A stretch of DNA of 8,238 nucleotides, from contig DLHV01000223.1 in the NCBI GenBank assembly GCA_002483395.1, positions 28,088-36,325 of the forward strand, given 5' to 3'. The translations under genes and the position numbers were made by a program. The notes under the pieces were generated by a model. The model was not told the DNA's origin, did not search any database, and was given only the letters and a program-made list of their open reading frames with translations. The DNA is from Chloracidobacterium sp. UBA7659 (GTDB taxonomy: Bacteria > Acidobacteriota > Blastocatellia > Pyrinomonadales > Pyrinomonadaceae). Shown piece by piece: positions 5,622 to 8,238 of this stretch; within the stretch, counting starts at the first letter, position 1, and each line of letters opens with the position of its first letter.

Positions 5622-6218
5622 ATGAATTCAGATCAGATACTTTCGCATTTCAAAGAGACCGATGCTCTGCTCGAAGGACACTTCATTTTGTCCAGCGGAC
5701 TTCATAGCGGAAATTATCTGCAATGTGCTTTGGCGCTTCAGTATCCGGCTGATGCCGCTAAATTCGGGAAGACAATTGCCGAAGAATTCGTCAGTACCGC
5801 GAGCGGTAGTAACCGGGGTTCTTTTTCAATTGAAACCGTCGCTTCTCCTGCGATTGGAGGTCTGGTCATCGGCTATGCTGTTGCTCTGGCATTGAATGTA
5901 AGATTCATCTGGACCGAACGGCAGGACGGCGTGATGACGCTGCGTCGCGGTTTTTCGCTAAAGGAAGGCGAGCGAGTTTTGGTCGTCGAAGACGTGATAA
6001 CAACCGGCGGCTCGACCCGCGAATGTATCGAAGCTCTCGAAAAGAATGGTGCAAACGTCGTCGGAGCGGCTTCGATCATCGATCGTTCTAATGGCAAGGC
6101 CGATGTCGGCGTTCCAAGGATCGCCCTTGTCTGTCTCGATGTGCCGACATATCAACCTGAAGCGTGTCCGCTTTGCGAAGCAGGAAGCTTTGCCTACAAA
6201 CCCGGGAGCAGAAAATGA
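5622..6218 (+). CDS. pyrE: Orotate phosphoribosyltransferase
   Basis: PyrE joins orotate to PRPP to make orotidine 5'-phosphate in de novo pyrimidine synthesis. The 198-residue product shows the N-terminal SSGLHSGNYLQCA stretch (24-36), the flexible catalytic-loop region TERQDGVMTLRRGF (98-111), and the PRPP-binding signature VLVVEDVITTGGST at 119-132. The C-terminal CPLCEAGSFAYKPGSRK ending is typical of one large PyrE subfamily. ATG 5622 is chosen. TTG 5613 in the same frame adds only three residues and would lie before the predicted transcription start. No ribosome site is visible. The last codons overlap the next gene by ATGA, making pyrE the head of a five-gene operon. Orotidine decarboxylase and other pyr genes are not present nearby. 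Confidence 0.95.
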   Translation: MNSDQILSHFKETDALLEGHFILSSGLHSGNYLQCALALQYPADAAKFGKTIAEEFVSTASGSNRGSFSIETVASPAIGGLVIGYAVALALNVRFIWTERQDGVMTLRRGFSLKEGERVLVVEDVITTGGSTRECIEALEKNGANVVGAASIIDRSNGKADVGVPRIALVCLDVPTYQPEACPLCEAGSFAYKPGSRK

Positions 6219-6679
6219 CAAATCTGTGTGCGGACGAATATTGGAAAGCGTTTCTCGCAAAGAACCCGGAAATCGCCCGAGATACGCCATACCAGGTTTG
6301 GCATTTCGGCAATTCCGCGGAAATGGCGGTCGAGTTGGCCGGACTCGTCATCGCGGGTAAAAAATCGGCGACGGCAAGCCTCGCAAAGATGAACGAGATC
6401 GAACCGGAGAAAGCTCCGACCGCCAATGGATACAGTGTTGTCACGGATTTTGGCGGCGGTCCGATGTGCATTATTCACCCGACGGAAATACGCCATATAC
6501 CCTTTAACGAAGTTGACGCAAACTTCGCCTCTGATGAAGGCGAGGGCGACCAATCGCTCGACTACTGGCGGAGCGTGCATTGGGACTATTTCGCCCGTGA
6601 AGCCGCCGAAAACGGATTTGAGTTTAACGAAAATTCTATCGTTTGTTGCGAACGCTTTCAATTACAGTTCTCACGATGA
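6215..6679 (+). CDS. ASCH-domain protein (YhfF/DUF984-like)
   Basis: ASCH domains are small PUA-like beta barrels thought to bind RNA or modified nucleosides. Related members include an E. coli acetylcytidine amidohydrolase (YqfB) and a reported bacterial ribonuclease, but the YhfF-type branch has no settled role. The 154-residue product shows the hallmarks: VWHFGNSAEMAVELAGLV (28-45), the GKKSATASL motif (48-56) with Lys49/Lys50, the GYSVVTDFGGGPMCII strand pair (72-87), and the strongly conserved FASDEGEGDQSLDYWRSVH (104-122). It starts at ATG 6215, overlapping the pyrE stop by 4 nt, with GGGAG 6 nt upstream. It overlaps truA by 4 nt. Its place directly before a tRNA pseudouridine synthase hints at RNA metabolism, which is inference. 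Confidence 0.85.
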   Translation: MTNLCADEYWKAFLAKNPEIARDTPYQVWHFGNSAEMAVELAGLVIAGKKSATASLAKMNEIEPEKAPTANGYSVVTDFGGGPMCIIHPTEIRHIPFNEVDANFASDEGEGDQSLDYWRSVHWDYFAREAAENGFEFNENSIVCCERFQLQFSR

Positions 6680-7428
6680 ATTATAAATTACTGATTCAAT
6701 ATGACGGCACCGATTTTCACGGCTGGCAGGTCCAGGAAAACGCTCGCTCGATCCAGGGTGAGCTTGAACGTGTGATCGGCACGCTTGAAGACGCGCCCGT
6801 TAAGGTTGTCGGCTCTGGCCGGACGGACGCCGGCGTTCACGCCGAGGGCCAAGTCGCAAATGTTAAGCTGAATCGCCCGTTCACTCCCGAAAAGCTCCGC
6901 AACGCGATCAACGGCAATTTGTGGCGCGACATCCGGATCATGAAGGTCGAAAAGGCTCCCGACGATTTCCACGCCAGATTTTCCGCGAAAGGGAAGACCT
7001 ACGTTTACCGGATCGTAAACGCCCCGGTAATGTCGCCCTTCTGGCGGCGGTTTGCCCACCACGAATCGCGACCGTTGGATATCGCGAGAATGGAAGCCGC
7101 TTCCCGTTTTCTGCTTGGCGAGCACGATTGGACGGCGTTTTCATCTGCCAATTCCGACAGCGAAAACAAGATTCGCAATATCACGGACTGCGGCTTCGAA
7201 TCGCTTTGGGACAACCGTGCAAACGCAAACATTATAGAATTTCACATCAAAGCGAACGGCTTCTTACGCTACATGGTGCGTTCGATCGTCGGCACTTTGT
7301 TGGAGGTCGGGCGTGGCGAAAAGGATTCTGATACAATTCAGACGGCCATAATCAGCGGTGACAAGGGGTTGGCGGGAAAAACCGCCCCGGCACAAGGTCT
7401 TACTCTTAAAGAGGTGGAGTACCAGTAA
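6676..7428 (+). CDS. truA: tRNA pseudouridine(38-40) synthase TruA
   Basis: TruA converts uridines 38, 39 and 40 in the tRNA anticodon arm to pseudouridine. The product has 250 residues, the normal length. It contains the opening YDGTDFHGWQVQ (9-20), the catalytic-loop motif GSGRTDAGVHA with nucleophile Asp51, RFSAKGKTYVYRI (101-113), GEHDWTAFSS (148-157), the NGFLRYMVRSIVGTLLEVG helix (194-212) and the C-terminal AGKTAPAQGLTLKEVEY signature. The start is ATG 6676, in an ATGA overlap with the ASCH gene. No ribosome site is visible, so translation should depend on coupling. The stop TAA shares its last base with the ATG of the next gene. No truncation or missing residue is seen. Confidence 0.96.
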   Translation: MNYKLLIQYDGTDFHGWQVQENARSIQGELERVIGTLEDAPVKVVGSGRTDAGVHAEGQVANVKLNRPFTPEKLRNAINGNLWRDIRIMKVEKAPDDFHARFSAKGKTYVYRIVNAPVMSPFWRRFAHHESRPLDIARMEAASRFLLGEHDWTAFSSANSDSENKIRNITDCGFESLWDNRANANIIEFHIKANGFLRYMVRSIVGTLLEVGRGEKDSDTIQTAIISGDKGLAGKTAPAQGLTLKEVEYQ

Positions 7429-7730
7429 TGTTTATTTATCATATTGTGCTTCCGGAGGTCTGGAAAGAATTCAAAGGGCGTCCGTCGTATCAGGCAGAAA
7501 GTCTTGCAACCGAGGGGTTTATTCACTGTAGCTACGAGAATCAAGTCGGGGCCGTACTTAAGCGATACTATTCCAATGCGGGAAAGGTCTTGATCCTAAA
7601 GCTGGACACCGAAAAGCTGCGTTCGAAATTGATCGAGGAACCATCGACAAACGGTGAAGTTTATCCTCATCTATACGGCCGGCTCAATCATAACGCCGTC
7701 GTTAGTATCGAGGAGCGAACGGTCTACTAG
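7428..7730 (+). CDS. DUF952-family small protein
   Basis: This is a 100-residue protein of the DUF952 family (Pfam PF06108). Characteristic stretches are FIYHIVLPEVW (2-12) with Tyr4/His5, SLATEGFIHCS (25-35) with His33, and VYPHLYGRLNHNAV (78-91) with His81 and Tyr83. The function is not established. I recall the family being grouped with the ADP-ribosyltransferase/RNA 2'-phosphotransferase-like fold, where His and Tyr positions would bind NAD, but I could not check this. The start ATG overlaps the truA stop by one base (TAATG), with GGTGGAG about 8 nt upstream, one of the better ribosome sites in the operon. It is cytoplasmic, with no signal peptide or membrane segment. Confidence 0.85.
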   Translation: MFIYHIVLPEVWKEFKGRPSYQAESLATEGFIHCSYENQVGAVLKRYYSNAGKVLILKLDTEKLRSKLIEEPSTNGEVYPHLYGRLNHNAVVSIEERTVY

Positions 7731-7742
7731 CACTTTTTGCAA

Positions 7743-8238
<496 letters not shown>

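Overview
This window looks like ordinary chromosome from a didermic (outer-membrane) bacterium with about 50% GC, most likely an acidobacterium of the Blastocatellia/Pyrinomonadaceae type. That placement is an inference. It rests on a TonB-dependent receptor with a carboxypeptidase-regulatory-like N-terminus, a CarD-type RNA polymerase regulator, a DEDDh exonuclease with a small N-terminal helical domain, and loose use of Shine-Dalgarno sites. I see no rRNA, tRNA, CRISPR array, insertion sequence, integrase or phage gene.

Layout. (1) Positions 1-1144, minus strand: the 5' part of a TonB-dependent outer-membrane receptor. It is preceded by a small unrecognised membrane-anchored or secreted protein rich in His and Cys. 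The 126-nt gap between them holds a perfect 12-bp palindrome and potentially switchable RNA hairpins around the receptor's start codon. (2) Positions 1216-3611, plus strand: a SixA-type phosphohistidine phosphatase, then a PhoB-type response regulator and a PhoR-type histidine kinase whose genes overlap by 4 nt. An 11-bp-spaced GTTCA direct repeat upstream of the regulator is a candidate Pho box. (3) Positions 3640-4297, plus strand: a CarD/CdnL-family regulator behind a good sigma70-like promoter. (4) Positions 4312-5542, minus strand: a DnaQ-like 3'-5' exonuclease and queF (queuosine biosynthesis), overlapping by 11 nt and converging on carD. (5) Positions 5622-8238, plus strand: a tightly packed operon pyrE - ASCH-domain protein - truA - DUF952 protein - uppS. 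Its junctions are ATGA, ATGA and TAATG overlaps followed by a 12-nt gap. uppS runs off the window.

How the genes may work together. SixA and PhoBR all handle phosphohistidine or phosphoaspartate signalling, but a functional link is only inferred. The pyrE operon joins pyrimidine synthesis, tRNA pseudouridylation and undecaprenyl-phosphate supply with two small proteins of RNA-binding or ADP-ribosyltransferase-like fold that have no settled function. The TonB receptor and its small partner look like an uptake locus, possibly for metal, but the substrate cannot be read from the part visible.

I do not see a clearly new defence or mobile system. The points most worth checking are the receptor's small His/Cys partner and RNA structures, the Pho-box candidate, the soluble PhoR-like kinase, the -10 elements placed so close to start codons that the transcripts may be leaderless, and the conserved-looking ASCH/DUF952 insertions in the operon.
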